Below, piece by piece: positions 26,651 through 36,902 of a DNA stretch of 64,000 nt. The stretch spans positions 372,001-436,000 of the forward strand of contig NZ_PIPX01000001.1 of the NCBI RefSeq assembly GCF_003987225.1. Direction: 5' to 3'. Source of the stretch: Pseudidiomarina homiensis. Lineage in GTDB: Bacteria; Pseudomonadota; Gammaproteobacteria; Enterobacterales; Alteromonadaceae. The position numbers and the translations under genes are program-made. The stretch's first letter is position 1, and each line of letters opens with the position of its first letter. The notes under the pieces were generated by a model. It was not told where the DNA came from and searched no databases. It saw only the letters and a program-made list of their open reading frames with translations.

Positions 26651-26665
26651 TGTTGGAAAATTACA
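26651..26665. promoter_or_regulatory. HexR-type operator B (degenerate left half)
   Basis: TGTTGGAAAATTACA shares the first three and last eight positions with site A. It lies 30 bases upstream of the zwf start codon, where binding would affect the zwf operon promoter. Confidence 0.6.
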
Positions 26666-26694
26666 AAATAAACGACCCATTAAAGAGGTAGCCA

Positions 26695-28170
26695 ATGACC
26701 ACATCCGCAGCCTGTTGCGATTTGATTCTATTCGGAACCTTAGGTGATCTTGCTCGTCGCAAGTTGTTGCCCGCGCTTTACCAGTTAGAAAAATCGGGCT
26801 TATTGCACGCCAAAGCGCGAGTGGTGGGTGTGGCGCGTGATGCCATGGATGATGACGCCTATCGCCAACAAGTCCACGCGAGCTTGCAAAAGTTTATGAC
26901 CAAAGAAGCTGTGGATGATGCGGTTTGGGAACGCTTTGCGGCAAAACTAAAATACTGCCACGTGGATTTGCAAAATATCGATGCTTATCAGGCCATTGCC
27001 GACGTAGTGCAAGTTACCGAAGGTCGCACGCCGATTAGTTACCTGGCAACGCCGCCGCAGTTGTTTTCTACCATTTGCGACGGCTTAAGTAGCATCGGTC
27101 TAACTCAGCAACCCGCACGGGTGGTGCTCGAGAAACCGTTAGGCGAAGACTTACCATCCTCTTGCGCGATTAATAAGCAAGTCGGCGAATACTTTGACGA
27201 ATCTCAGGTTTACCGAATTGATCACTACCTTGGTAAAGAAACGGTACTGAACTTATTAGCGCTGCGCTTTGCCAATTCGATTTTTTCGGATCAGTGGAAT
27301 CACAACACGATTGACCACATTCAGATCACCGCCGCGGAACAGGTAGGTGTTGAGGGGCGTTGGAGCTATTACGATGACGCAGGACAATTGCGTGACATGG
27401 TACAAAACCATTTATTGCAAGTGCTGTCATTGATCGCGATGGAACCTCCAACGCGCTTAGATACCGAGAATATTCGCGAAGAAAAGCTAAAAGTTCTCCG
27501 TTCGCTACGGCCGGTGACGCCCGAAAACGTACAAGAAGATACCGTTCGCGGGCAATACACAGCAGGCTTTGTGGGCGACAGCAAAGTGCCCGGTTATCTT
27601 GAAGAAGAGGGTGCACGTCCACAAAGCTCCACCGAAACCTTCGTGGCGCTCAAAGCTCACATCGATAACTGGCGTTGGTCGGGAGTACCGTTTTACTTAC
27701 GTACAGGTAAACGTATGCCCGAGAAGCGCACCGAAGTCGTTATTACCTTTAAGCGGCAGCCGCACAACATTTTTCATGAGAGCTTAACTCAGCTTCCGCC
27801 AAACCGTTTGATCATTCGCTTGCAGCCTGATGAGGGTGTTGAAATTCAAATGATGAATAAGGTTCCGGGACTCGGTAAGCAAATGCAACTCAAGCCGACC
27901 ACGTTGGATCTAAGTTTCTACGAGACCTTTGAGAACAAGCGTATCGCTGATGCCTATGAACGCCTGTTACTTGAGGCTATTCAAGGTAACCAATACTTGT
28001 TCGTGTCGCGCGAAGAGGTGGAACACGCCTGGCGTTGGATCGACGGTATTCGTGATGCATGGGCGCATTTAGGTGAATTGCCGAAGAGTTACCAAGCTGG
28101 AACATGGGGGCCGGTCGCCTCAGTAACCTTACTCGCGCAAGATGGCCGTGAGTGGGATGACGACGCGTAA
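26695..28170 (+). CDS. zwf: Glucose-6-phosphate 1-dehydrogenase
   Basis: A 491-residue enzyme oxidising glucose 6-phosphate to 6-phosphogluconolactone with NADP. N-terminal Rossmann LFGTLGDLARRKLLPALYQL and active site RIDHYLGKETV are intact, and the length is usual. First gene of zwf-pgl-edd-glk-eda, divergent from hexR. Confidence 0.97.
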   Translation: MTTSAACCDLILFGTLGDLARRKLLPALYQLEKSGLLHAKARVVGVARDAMDDDAYRQQVHASLQKFMTKEAVDDAVWERFAAKLKYCHVDLQNIDAYQAIADVVQVTEGRTPISYLATPPQLFSTICDGLSSIGLTQQPARVVLEKPLGEDLPSSCAINKQVGEYFDESQVYRIDHYLGKETVLNLLALRFANSIFSDQWNHNTIDHIQITAAEQVGVEGRWSYYDDAGQLRDMVQNHLLQVLSLIAMEPPTRLDTENIREEKLKVLRSLRPVTPENVQEDTVRGQYTAGFVGDSKVPGYLEEEGARPQSSTETFVALKAHIDNWRWSGVPFYLRTGKRMPEKRTEVVITFKRQPHNIFHESLTQLPPNRLIIRLQPDEGVEIQMMNKVPGLGKQMQLKPTTLDLSFYETFENKRIADAYERLLLEAIQGNQYLFVSREEVEHAWRWIDGIRDAWAHLGELPKSYQAGTWGPVASVTLLAQDGREWDDDA

Positions 28171-28223
28171 TTGAAGCGGCGCATCAGCGGCAACAAAATA
28201 CAACGTAGTAAATGAGATTAACC

Positions 28224-28916
28224 ATGACTGTTGCAGTAAAGAAATTTCACCATGATAGTGACCTAATTGATCAGTTCTCACGGCAGCTTTGTCGCGAACT
28301 TGAGCGTGCAGTAGCTGAGCGCGGGCACGCTTATTTAGTGGTATCTGGCGGTCGTACGCCGGTGCCGTTGTTCGAGCGACTGAGTAAGCAAGTGCTGCCA
28401 TGGCCGCGGATAACTATCGTGTTAGCCGATGAACGTTGGTTACCGGCAACTGATGCACAAAGTAACGAGCGTTTGGTACGTCAACATCTCTTACAACACC
28501 AAGCAGCTGCGGCTAACTTTATTAGTTTATTGACCGATGCGAGCGATGCACACCAAGCCGTCACCGAGGTTAACGAGCGGTTGGCGGACTTACCACGCTT
28601 CGATGTGGTGATCTTAGGTATGGGCGAAGACGGCCACACAGCTTCGCTGTTCCCCTGTAGTGCGGAACTTGAGCATGCGCTTTCGACTGCTGACTCGGTG
28701 GCCGCGGTAACCCCTACAACAGCACCGCATCAACGTATGTCCTTAAGTTTGGCGCGCTTGCTGAACAGCCGTCACATTTATTTTCATCTTTCCGGAACGA
28801 ACAAGGCAACTGTGCTTGAGCAGGCGATGCAGCCTGAAGCTGATTTTCCAGTAAGTCGTTTTTTGCAGCAACAGCAAGTTCCGGTTGAGGTTATGCTGGC
28901 AGTGCCAGAGGAGTAA
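28224..28916 (+). CDS. pgl: 6-phosphogluconolactonase
   Basis: A 230-residue DevB/Pgl-type hydrolase turning 6-phosphogluconolactone into 6-phosphogluconate. Motifs: LVVSGGRTPVPLFERL, VLADERWLP and LGMGEDGHTASLFP. ATG at 28224 has GAG in place; an ATG 12 bases earlier is possible but lacks a ribosome site. Second gene of the operon, 53 bases after zwf and 3 bases before edd. Confidence 0.94.
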   Translation: MTVAVKKFHHDSDLIDQFSRQLCRELERAVAERGHAYLVVSGGRTPVPLFERLSKQVLPWPRITIVLADERWLPATDAQSNERLVRQHLLQHQAAAANFISLLTDASDAHQAVTEVNERLADLPRFDVVILGMGEDGHTASLFPCSAELEHALSTADSVAAVTPTTAPHQRMSLSLARLLNSRHIYFHLSGTNKATVLEQAMQPEADFPVSRFLQQQQVPVEVMLAVPEE

Positions 28917-28919
28917 ATT

Positions 28920-30737
28920 ATGCATCCCGTTATTGAGCGCGTTACCCAACGTATCGAAGAACGCAGTGCTGCGGATCGTCAGCGCTACCTTGAGCATATG
29001 GCTGCAGCGCGCAGCAAGGGCCCCCATCGCGGGGCGTTGTCGTGCGGCAATCTCGCTCACGGTTTTGCCGCCTGTGGTAAAGAAGATAAAGGCGAACTGC
29101 GTAGTTTAACGAAAGCGAATATTGGCATCGTAACTGCTTACAACGACATGCTTTCAGCGCATCAACCGTACCATGATTATCCGGATAAGCTTAAAGCAGC
29201 CATTCGTGAAGTAGGTAGTGTTGCGCAAGTCGCTGGTGGCGTTCCCGCCATGTGTGACGGCGTAACGCAGGGCCAACCGGGCATGGAGCTTAGTCTTATT
29301 AGTCGTGACGTGATCGCCATGGCCACAGCGGTAAGCTTGTCACATAACATGTTTGACGGCGGTTTAATGCTTGGCATTTGCGACAAGATCGTTCCGGGGT
29401 TATTGATCGCAGCCCTGCGGTTTGGCCACTTACCCTTCGTATTTGTTCCTGCAGGGCCGATGCCTTCAGGAATCACCAATAAAGAAAAAGCCCGTGTACG
29501 AGAACTTTATGCTGAAGGCAAAGTTAGCAAGGACGATTTATTAGAGGCCGAAGCAGCGTCTTATCATAGCCCAGGTACCTGCACCTTTTATGGCACCGCT
29601 AATTCAAATCAATTGGTGGTCGAAATCATGGGCTTACAGTTGCCTGGTTCCTCATTTGTGAACCCGGGGAGTGAACTTCGTGAGGCCTTGACGCGTATTG
29701 CGGGGCAGCAAGTCACGCGGATTACCGATTTGGGTACAGACTACACGCCGATCAGTGAAATTGTGACCGCCAAGAGTATTGTTAATGGCCTCGTTGGTTT
29801 GTTAGCGACCGGTGGCTCAACGAATCACACTATGCACTTGATTGCGATAGCACGGGCGGCAGGTTATCGGATTGACTGGGATGATTTTGCCGAAATTTCC
29901 AGCGTAACACCTTTGGTAACGCGTATTTATCCGAATGGCGACGCCGATATTAACCATTTTCAACGCGCTGGCGGGATGGCCTTTTTAGTGCGCACGTTAC
30001 TCGATGCAGGTCTCCTGCATGAAGATGTAAAAACGGTAGCAGGCCCGGGCTTACGCCGGTACACGCAAAAGCCAGAACTCGAAAATGGCAAAGTAGTATG
30101 GCGTGATGGACCAACCGAATCACACGATACCGATGTTTTACGCGGCGCCGAGGCACCGTTTAGTAGCCATGGTGGGCTTGCCGTTTTAGCGGGCAACTTA
30201 GGCCGTGCGGTAATGAAGACTTCGGCGATTCCGGAAGGGACCGAGATGATTACCGCACCGGCGGTGGTCATGTCGAGCCAACACGAGCTTGAACAACGCT
30301 TTAAGGCTGGCGAATTGAATCGCGACTGTGTGGTCGTGGTACGTTTTCAAGGTCCACAGGCGATTGGTATGCCTGAGTTACATAAATTGACCCCGCCGCT
30401 TGGGGTTCTCCAAAAACGCGGTTATAAAGTGGCGTTGGTTACTGACGGTCGCATGTCAGGCGCATCTGGTAAGGTGCCTGCGGCCATTCACGTAACTCCG
30501 GAAGCTGTCGATGGCGGCGTAATTGGTAAGATTCAAGACGGCGATCTGGTGCGTCTTGATGCGCTAAACGGCACCTTAGATGTGTTGGTGGATCGCGATG
30601 AGCTTGCACAACGTCCGCAAGCGACACTTGATCTTAGTGATAGCCACCAAGGTATGGGACGTGAACTTTTCGGGGTATTCCGCGCGAACTATAGTGGTGC
30701 CGAAGAGGGCGCTTGTGTACTGTTTTCAGACCAATAA
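28920..30737 (+). CDS. edd: Phosphogluconate dehydratase
   Basis: A 605-residue IlvD/Edd-family iron-sulfur dehydratase making 2-keto-3-deoxy-6-phosphogluconate, the first committed Entner-Doudoroff step. Features: [38 protein letters not shown] with a cluster Cys, and [19 protein letters not shown] precedes the ATG. Length normal. Confidence 0.97.
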   Translation: MHPVIERVTQRIEERSAADRQRYLEHMAAARSKGPHRGALSCGNLAHGFAACGKEDKGELRSLTKANIGIVTAYNDMLSAHQPYHDYPDKLKAAIREVGSVAQVAGGVPAMCDGVTQGQPGMELSLISRDVIAMATAVSLSHNMFDGGLMLGICDKIVPGLLIAALRFGHLPFVFVPAGPMPSGITNKEKARVRELYAEGKVSKDDLLEAEAASYHSPGTCTFYGTANSNQLVVEIMGLQLPGSSFVNPGSELREALTRIAGQQVTRITDLGTDYTPISEIVTAKSIVNGLVGLLATGGSTNHTMHLIAIARAAGYRIDWDDFAEISSVTPLVTRIYPNGDADINHFQRAGGMAFLVRTLLDAGLLHEDVKTVAGPGLRRYTQKPELENGKVVWRDGPTESHDTDVLRGAEAPFSSHGGLAVLAGNLGRAVMKTSAIPEGTEMITAPAVVMSSQHELEQRFKAGELNRDCVVVVRFQGPQAIGMPELHKLTPPLGVLQKRGYKVALVTDGRMSGASGKVPAAIHVTPEAVDGGVIGKIQDGDLVRLDALNGTLDVLVDRDELAQRPQATLDLSDSHQGMGRELFGVFRANYSGAEEGACVLFSDQ

Positions 30738-30754
30738 AAACAAGAAGAAGCAAT

Positions 30755-31750
30755 ATGGTAAATGAAACTGAGACCTTACCAACTGATACCTGTGCCGTAG
30801 TGGCGGACATTGGTGGGACGAATGCGCGGTTTTGCCGGATCAACTTGACCACCTTTGAACTCGATCGCGTGCAGGTGTTCGCTTGTGCGGATTACCCGAC
30901 GTTGACCGATGTTATGACCGCCTATAGCCGTGAACAAGATGTGCCTTTAGAACATGTCGCGATTGCGATTGCCTGTCCCGTGGATTCCGATGAAATTAAC
31001 ATGACGAATCATCATTGGCAGTTCTCGATTCGCGGTGTACGTAAATCGATGGGTTTGAAAACCTTTAAAGTATTGAATGACTTTGCTGCGGCAGCCATGA
31101 GTATCGTGACTTTACAACCTCACGAGCTTAAGCAAATTGGCGGGGGAAAGATCACGCCCAAAGCGCCAAAAGCGGTACTTGGTGCGGGTACTGGGCTGGG
31201 TGTCGGCCATTTAATTACCATGCCTGATGGGAGCGTAATGCCGCTGCCGGGAGAAGGCGGTCACGTCGATTGGGCGCCTACCAACGAGAAAGAATGGGCT
31301 ATTCATCGTTTTATCCATAATCGGGTAGGGCGGGTCTCGGCGGAGCGTGTGTTATCGGGACCGGGGCTGGAAACGTTGTATTTAGCGCTAGCGGATTATC
31401 ATGGACGTAATGTGGTGCCTTTGAGTGCGGCGAAAATTGGTCAGCGAGCGCTAAGTGGCATCGATACTTTGGCGCTTGAAACCGTGAACCAATTTTTTGC
31501 GAGTCTTGGTAGTTTTGCTGGCAACTTAGCGCTAAACCTGAACACCTATGGCGGCGTTTATATTGCCGGCGGCGTGGTACCAAAGTTGATGCAACTTATG
31601 GCGACATCAAATTTTCGTGCACGTTTTGAACATAAAGGACGTTTTTGCCAAGTTGCCGAAGCCATCCCGTGTTTTGTGATCACTGCTGAACATGCGGGCT
31701 TACGTGGCGTGGGGCAGTACCTTAAACAATCTTTGCAACAGTCTAAATAG
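30755..31750 (+). CDS. glk: Glucokinase
   Basis: A 331-residue bacterial glucokinase of the E. coli Glk type. ATP site VADIGGTNARF, second phosphate motif GAGTGLGVGHL, and sugar site PGEGGHVDWAP. ATG at 30755 with AAGAAG upstream is chosen; an in-frame start inside edd is rejected. It phosphorylates free glucose from the beta-glucan locus to glucose 6-phosphate, the substrate of zwf. Confidence 0.95.
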   Translation: MVNETETLPTDTCAVVADIGGTNARFCRINLTTFELDRVQVFACADYPTLTDVMTAYSREQDVPLEHVAIAIACPVDSDEINMTNHHWQFSIRGVRKSMGLKTFKVLNDFAAAAMSIVTLQPHELKQIGGGKITPKAPKAVLGAGTGLGVGHLITMPDGSVMPLPGEGGHVDWAPTNEKEWAIHRFIHNRVGRVSAERVLSGPGLETLYLALADYHGRNVVPLSAAKIGQRALSGIDTLALETVNQFFASLGSFAGNLALNLNTYGGVYIAGGVVPKLMQLMATSNFRARFEHKGRFCQVAEAIPCFVITAEHAGLRGVGQYLKQSLQQSK

Positions 31751-31758
31751 AGGTAGCT

Positions 31759-32406
31759 ATGAGTTTTCCCCATTGGCAGTTGGCCCCAGCGGACTTATTT
31801 AAACTCAGTCCCGTAGTACCCGTTATGGTTATCGAACGTCTGGAAGATGCGGTACCTATGGCTGAAGCATTGTTGGCCGCGGGCATCCCAATCCTTGAAG
31901 TAACTTTGCGTACACCGGTTGCATTAGCCGCTATCGAGCGTTTACGAGAAAAGTTACCACGTGCTGTCGTTGGCGCCGGAACCGTAACGACGCCGGAAGA
32001 GTTGGCAAAAGTTAAAGCTGCAGGTGCACAATTTGCCATCAGCCCCGGCATTACCACCAATTTGCTACAGGCCGGAGCGCGCGGCGACGTCCCACTGATT
32101 CCTGGTGTAGCAACGATTTCGGAATTGATGACCGCGAAAGAACTTGGCTATACGCACTTGAAGTTTTTTCCTGCTGAAGCTGCAGGAGGCTGTGCGATGC
32201 TGAAGTCGATTGCGGGGCCGTTCCCTGACATTACTTTTTGTCCAACTGGTGGTATTCACCAAGGCAATTACCATGATTATTTGGCGTTGCCGAATGTTCA
32301 TTGTGTGGGTGGTTCATGGATTTTGCCGAAACCTGCGATTGACGCGAAAAATTGGCAAGCCGTAGAAGAAGCCGCAACAACAGCCGTCGCCAAGGCTAAG
32401 AAGTAA
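31759..32406 (+). CDS. eda: KDPG/KHG aldolase (2-dehydro-3-deoxyphosphogluconate aldolase)
   Basis: A 215-residue class I aldolase splitting KDPG into pyruvate and glyceraldehyde 3-phosphate. Schiff-base Lys135 in HLKFFPAEAAGG and catalytic Glu47 in ILEVTLRT are present. Last gene of the operon, 8 bases after glk, followed by a terminator. Confidence 0.97.
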   Translation: MSFPHWQLAPADLFKLSPVVPVMVIERLEDAVPMAEALLAAGIPILEVTLRTPVALAAIERLREKLPRAVVGAGTVTTPEELAKVKAAGAQFAISPGITTNLLQAGARGDVPLIPGVATISELMTAKELGYTHLKFFPAEAAGGCAMLKSIAGPFPDITFCPTGGIHQGNYHDYLALPNVHCVGGSWILPKPAIDAKNWQAVEEAATTAVAKAKK

Positions 32407-32421
32407 ATTTTAGACATAAAA

Positions 32422-32450
32422 AAAGAGCGAACCTAGGTTCGCTCTTTCTT
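32422..32450. terminator. Bidirectional terminator between eda and cold-shock gene
   Basis: A 26-base perfect palindrome at 32422-32447 (core GAGCGAACC / GGTTCGCTC), A-tract before and T-tract after, between convergent genes. Confidence 0.88.
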
Positions 32451-32467
32451 AAAATCTTCGTTGGCGA

Positions 32468-32677
32468 TTAGATCGCTACGATGTTCTCAGCTTGTGGGCC
32501 TTTAGGACCTTGAGTAATTGAGAACGATACGCTTTGGCCTTCAGCTAAGGTTTTGAAACCGTTGCCTGAGATAGCGCTAAAGTGAGCGAATACGTCCGCG
32601 CCACCTTGCTGCTCGATGAAACCAAAACCTTTTGCTTCGTTAAACCATTTAACAACGCCAGTTACTGTATTAGACAT
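32468..32677 (-). CDS. Cold-shock domain protein (CspA family)
   Basis: A 69-residue single cold-shock domain. RNA-binding motifs KGFGFI (RNP1) and VFAHF (RNP2) are intact. Start at 32677 is preferred because AGGA (32686-32689) is correctly spaced for it; an ATG three codons upstream overlaps that site. Nucleic-acid chaperone; whether cold-induced or constitutive cannot be told. Confidence 0.93.
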   Translation of the reverse strand: MSNTVTGVVKWFNEAKGFGFIEQQGGADVFAHFSAISGNGFKTLAEGQSVSFSITQGPKGPQAENIVAI

Positions 32678-32875
32678 AATAGTCATCCTATATATAAATT
32701 TGTTATGCGCAAAGGTTCATGACCTTGACGCGATCATGCGGGTAAAAAATGGAGATTTAAAGCTACAGGACGAGGACTTACTACTAATAAAGCGTCGTAA
32801 AGGAGGTTTATCTTTCAAATTCTTATCCAACGCCGCCCACAATACGCTCATTCCTACCGAAGTCAAACTTTATCG

Positions 32876-33907
32876 TTATTTATTTTCATAAGGCGTAAAC
32901 CAATGTCGAGTTCTATTGGCGAACCATACGAGTGATAGCATTACGGGAACCTCAACTAATACTCCAACGACCGTAGCAAGCGCGGCTCCGGAGTTGAGTC
33001 CAAAAAGCGAAATGGCAACTGCTACTGCAAGTTCAAAGAAGTTTGAGGTGCCGATTAAACATGCTGGAGCAGCGATGTTATGTCGTAAACGCATTCGTCG
33101 TGCAATGAAATATGTCAGAGCAAATATTCCATACGTTTGAATAAGAAGCGGTATGGCGATGAGTACTATCACTTGTGGCTTAGCTAAAATCGTTTCGGCT
33201 TGAAACGCGAAGAGTAATACGACGGTCGCTAATAAGCCCAAAATAGACCAAGGCTTCATGAGCGCTAAAAAGCGCGTCAAACGTTGGGCATTACCTTTAC
33301 CGTCTAGTATTCGACGAGTAAAAAGTCCTGCAATTAGGGGGATTACAACATAAAGTACCACTGACAAAAGTAAGGTATCCCATGGTACTACAATGTCCGT
33401 TACCCCGAGCAGTAGGCCGGCAATCGGGGCAAAGGCAAAAATCATAATGACATCATTAACCGAGACTTGGACTAACGTATAATTAGCATCGCCTTTAGTG
33501 AGTTGACTCCAAACAAAAACCATAGCTGTACACGGTGCAACGCCCAGCAAAATCATACCTGCGATATATTCATCAGCGGTTTTTGGGTCAACGAAATCAG
33601 CGAAGAACCCCTTGAAGAATAACCAGCCTAAAAATGCCATTGTGAACGGCTTAATTAGCCAGTTAACAACTAAGGTCAAAATTAAGCCGCGAGGGTTTTT
33701 GCTGACATCTTTTATCGATGCGAAATCTATTTGGACCATCATTGGGTAAATCATCAACCAAATGAGCGCAGCGATGACTAAATTAACATGCGCATACTCC
33801 AAGGCGGCCACGCTTTCAAACAAACTAGGCGCGATGCTTCCAGCAATAATGCCACCTATAATGGCAAGCCCGACCCACATAGATAAAAAGCGCTCAAATA
33901 AGCCCAT
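32876..33907 (-). CDS. acr3: ACR3-family arsenite efflux permease
   Basis: A 343-residue, ten-helix permease of the ACR3 (ArsB-named) type. The essential Cys126 in [15 protein letters not shown] and the [14 protein letters not shown] and [18 protein letters not shown] blocks fit ACR3. It exports arsenite or antimonite using the proton gradient. No arsR, arsC or ArsR-type operator is near; the gene stands alone between a cold-shock gene and a membrane protein. Confidence 0.9.
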   Translation of the reverse strand: MGLFERFLSMWVGLAIIGGIIAGSIAPSLFESVAALEYAHVNLVIAALIWLMIYPMMVQIDFASIKDVSKNPRGLILTLVVNWLIKPFTMAFLGWLFFKGFFADFVDPKTADEYIAGMILLGVAPCTAMVFVWSQLTKGDANYTLVQVSVNDVIMIFAFAPIAGLLLGVTDIVVPWDTLLLSVVLYVVIPLIAGLFTRRILDGKGNAQRLTRFLALMKPWSILGLLATVVLLFAFQAETILAKPQVIVLIAIPLLIQTYGIFALTYFIARRMRLRHNIAAPACLIGTSNFFELAVAVAISLFGLNSGAALATVVGVLVEVPVMLSLVWFANRTRHWFTPYENK

Positions 33908-34018
33908 AGTCAGATGGTTCCAGTTTTCTTTTGGTGTTTGAAGTTAAAGTTGGTTTTTGCATTTTTTTAGGACGTTGTCTAGGCTACTTCTAAAAAAATA
34001 ATCGACAGGGAATTGGTT

Positions 34019-34765
34019 ATGCTTTTTTCGTCAGGAAAACGTTCATCTTTTTTTATCTTCATTTCGGTCTTTTATCTTGGCATTGCCATTGTAGGTTTCT
34101 TTCCTAGTTTCTTACGTGGCGTCGACACGGGGCTTACGACTATCCCCTGGATCATTCATCTACATGCATTAGCGATGATGGGCTGGTTGACGCTGGTCAT
34201 ATTGCAAGCTTGGTTAGTTCGACAAGGCAAAATGTGGTGGCATTACGGCTTTGCGGTTTGTGGATTTATGCTTGTAGCGCTAGTTTGGCTCACTGGGATG
34301 GGGTTATCGACAAACACACTGTTCTTTGAAGTGCCCGATCATGTGAAACCGATTATTTATAAGTTATTCGGCTTAACGATTGCCGCCGTCGCACAAATTC
34401 TCGTGTTCTATCTTGCCGCTATGATTGCGGTGCGATTTTCGGTTCACACCCACAAAAGATTGATTCTCTTTGTTTCGTTTTCAATTCTCGATGCTGCGTT
34501 TTTCAGGATGCTTTGGCTACCGGGGATTACCGGTGCCGCCGGCCCTATTTGGCCTCTGCACCTTTACCATCTTTTGATTCTTGCGCCGTTGGTTTGGTTC
34601 GACGTTCGTACACTGGGGCGATTGCACAGCGCGACACTCGCGGGTTTGTTATTGGTTATGGTCTTAAAGCTAGCTTCAGTTTGGGCTTGGAATAGCGACC
34701 AGTGGCTCGAATGGGCAGCCGCTATTGAAATGGCCATAGGGGAGTGGTGGACGCCGCTCTATTAG
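34019..34765 (+). CDS. Hypothetical seven-helix membrane protein
   Basis: A 248-residue integral membrane protein of unknown function with about seven hydrophobic helices. Histidines occur at membrane positions (WIIHLHALAMMGWL, VHTHKRLILF, WPLHLYHLLIL), which could bind a metal or heme. ATG at 34019 follows AGGGA; a TTG two codons upstream is in frame. It is not part of an operon. Family not recognised. Confidence 0.6.
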   Translation: MLFSSGKRSSFFIFISVFYLGIAIVGFFPSFLRGVDTGLTTIPWIIHLHALAMMGWLTLVILQAWLVRQGKMWWHYGFAVCGFMLVALVWLTGMGLSTNTLFFEVPDHVKPIIYKLFGLTIAAVAQILVFYLAAMIAVRFSVHTHKRLILFVSFSILDAAFFRMLWLPGITGAAGPIWPLHLYHLLILAPLVWFDVRTLGRLHSATLAGLLLVMVLKLASVWAWNSDQWLEWAAAIEMAIGEWWTPLY

Positions 34766-34773
34766 AGTGGCGG

Positions 34774-36693
34774 CTATTGGCGCGAACTCCAAATGCTTCC
34801 AATGATGCGATACAGGTTCTGTTGGTCAAAGTTGTAGTCGGATTCGGTGGCCACGCGATGCACAAATACTAAGTCTGAGGCCGGGTAGACGCCAAGCATG
34901 TGGATACCGACACCCGTGTGATAGAAGGACGTCGTTGCACGCTCCTCGTTGGGGTTAATGACGTTCCACAGCATACCGTAGCCAAAATCCATGTAGGAAT
35001 TGGTTACCGAATACGATGTTGTGCTTTGTTCAATCCAGTCAGCGCTGACAAGCTGCTGGCCTTGCCACTCGCCATTGTTGGCGTATAACTGGCCGTAAAG
35101 GGCCATATCATAAGCACTCATACGCATGTGGTAGGCAGGGTACTTTGATTTTTCAGGCTCGTAGTAATAAAAACCGTCAACCTTGAGCTTCGAAATATCG
35201 GTGTCTTCGCTGATTGTTGTGAAAGTGCCTTGGTAATCCAACATACCAAGAGGCTTAGCGATTTCGCGGGCGAACGCGTCATAGATGCTCTCACCAGTAA
35301 GCTTTTCGAAAATAGCTCCGGCGGTGTTGAAGTCCCAATTATTGTAGACGTAATGCGCGTCGGGTTTCTTACTGTGGCGTTCAGGCATGGCCGCTAGCAT
35401 TGCTTCATTAGTCGCTGCCGAAGGGTGGTAAACCCCACTTCTCGATTTTAAAAGATGACGCACGGTTGCTGATTTTTCGGTTTCTGATAAACCATGAATG
35501 TCGTCAATTTCAAGCTCGGCAAGGGTTATATCTAAATCGATAACACCGCGCTCACTATAGATGCCATACAATGAATTTAACATCGCTTTGCGAATAGAGT
35601 GGATCGTATGTTTTTCGTGAATATCACCAAATTCAAAAGCGATCTCGCCATTTTCCATTAGTACCATGGAGGAGCTGCCTGCTTGCTTTACAGTCTCACG
35701 TAATTGGGCGAGTTTCGCTTGGTCGAAGTTGCTTTCTTCTGGTCTAGTCCGGCAAATCGGCGCTTTGAAGATTTTAACCATTGCCTTTAGCGATGCATCT
35801 TGTGCTGATTGATTTGCTGAAGGATTCCCTCCAAGCACAATCGTAGTTCCGTTTGGTGTGGTTACTTCGGTTATATCGTTAGGTGCGCCGGGCGCAATCA
35901 CGTGACCAGCGTCGTTAAAGTAAAAGGCTTGTACTTTGCTTGGTTGCTGCGCTTCAACGAATTGCTGTTTTAGCGTTTGAGCCATTTCAGCGGAGGGCCA
36001 TAACCGATCATCAGTGCCCGCCAGCAACAGAACTTGGCCCGCGATATCAGTCACGGGTATGCGTGCAGAGTCCGCATCTGCATGTTGAAGATCGCTGCGG
36101 AAGTAGTCGACACCTACAAACTTAGTTACGTCATAGTTCGGGTTAGAGTGTCGAGGAACATAACTTATTGGCTCTCCGTTGAACGTCCAAGCTGCGCTAG
36201 TATTCCCAGCACCTCCCCAAACGTGCGAGCTAGGTGAAAGTGCGGCAATTGGTGCAAAATTAGAATTGTGTGCACCTAGCAACAACGCTAGTTCCGCGCC
36301 GCGAGAGCTTCCTACAACACCGATTTGTCCGCATTGATTACGGCTGAGCTGCGGGTGCTGATCAATAAATTTCAGAGCGTTCGAAAAATATTCGAGCGGT
36401 ATTTCATTGAGTGTCGCAGGTACACCATCGATGCCGAAGTAAGCCACGGCGAGCGCGGCAATGCCTTGCTCGGCAAGCTCCTGAGCGGTGGCGGCCGCAC
36501 TTTGATAGCCGCCATCTGAGCCTCCTAAAACGATGACCGTCGAAGTTGGTTCAGTGGCCTTAGGCGCAACGAGCAAAGCTTGGAGCTCATCGGTTGCGAC
36601 TTTTTCTACTAATAAATGACTTGGGTATCCTTTTTCGCCGCAACCACTCATGGCGGTAACGGAAATAACAATGGCTGTTAATAGGCGTCGCAT
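34774..36693 (-). CDS. Fusion lipoprotein: BAAT-like alpha/beta hydrolase plus serine beta-lactamase-fold domain
   Basis: A 639-residue lipoprotein (MRRLLTAIVISVTAMSGC, lipobox Cys18). Residues about 25-310 are an alpha/beta hydrolase of the bile-acid-CoA/acyl-CoA thioesterase C-terminal type: nucleophile Ser130 in GSSRG, Asp228/229 in GTDDRLWPS, His264 in DAGHVIAPG. Residues about 335-639 are a beta-lactamase-related domain with Ser366-I-R-Lys369 and YNN. Two complete serine-hydrolase active sites in one exported chain is unusual. Start 36693 is chosen for the lipoprotein signal; an ATG 12 codons upstream is possible. Substrate unknown. Confidence 0.8.
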   Translation of the reverse strand: MRRLLTAIVISVTAMSGCGEKGYPSHLLVEKVATDELQALLVAPKATEPTSTVIVLGGSDGGYQSAAATAQELAEQGIAALAVAYFGIDGVPATLNEIPLEYFSNALKFIDQHPQLSRNQCGQIGVVGSSRGAELALLLGAHNSNFAPIAALSPSSHVWGGAGNTSAAWTFNGEPISYVPRHSNPNYDVTKFVGVDYFRSDLQHADADSARIPVTDIAGQVLLLAGTDDRLWPSAEMAQTLKQQFVEAQQPSKVQAFYFNDAGHVIAPGAPNDITEVTTPNGTTIVLGGNPSANQSAQDASLKAMVKIFKAPICRTRPEESNFDQAKLAQLRETVKQAGSSSMVLMENGEIAFEFGDIHEKHTIHSIRKAMLNSLYGIYSERGVIDLDITLAELEIDDIHGLSETEKSATVRHLLKSRSGVYHPSAATNEAMLAAMPERHSKKPDAHYVYNNWDFNTAGAIFEKLTGESIYDAFAREIAKPLGMLDYQGTFTTISEDTDISKLKVDGFYYYEPEKSKYPAYHMRMSAYDMALYGQLYANNGEWQGQQLVSADWIEQSTTSYSVTNSYMDFGYGMLWNVINPNEERATTSFYHTGVGIHMLGVYPASDLVFVHRVATESDYNFDQQNLYRIIGSIWSSRQ

Positions 36694-36795
36694 AGTTTTG
36701 TTCTTATTGTTCGTTAGATAAGCATTCATTTAAGGCCGAAATAAGTGTCTTTGCAAGTAACTGAATGCAAACAAATATTTCAATGGCAGGGGAGC

Positions 36796-36823
36796 TTGCT
36801 AAAAAAAGTCGTTGGGCTATCAT
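36796..36823 (+). promoter_or_regulatory. Promoter upstream of the GreA/B C-terminal-like gene
   Basis: TTGCTA (36796-36801), 16-base spacer, TATCAT (36818-36823). It would give a leader of about 160 bases before the GTG start at 36991. Confidence 0.5.
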
Positions 36824-36848
36824 AGAGCTCTACACCGCTGAGGGGCTT

Positions 36849-36902
36849 ATGTTTAAGTCGAGTTACACATTACTGAGTACCGATCTCACCTTTCCAATTT
36901 AA
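36849..36902 (+). other. Possible 17-codon leader ORF
   Basis: ATG at 36849 with AGGGG just upstream opens a 17-codon frame ending TAA at 36902, immediately before the hairpin at 36903. Whether it is translated is unknown. Confidence 0.3.
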
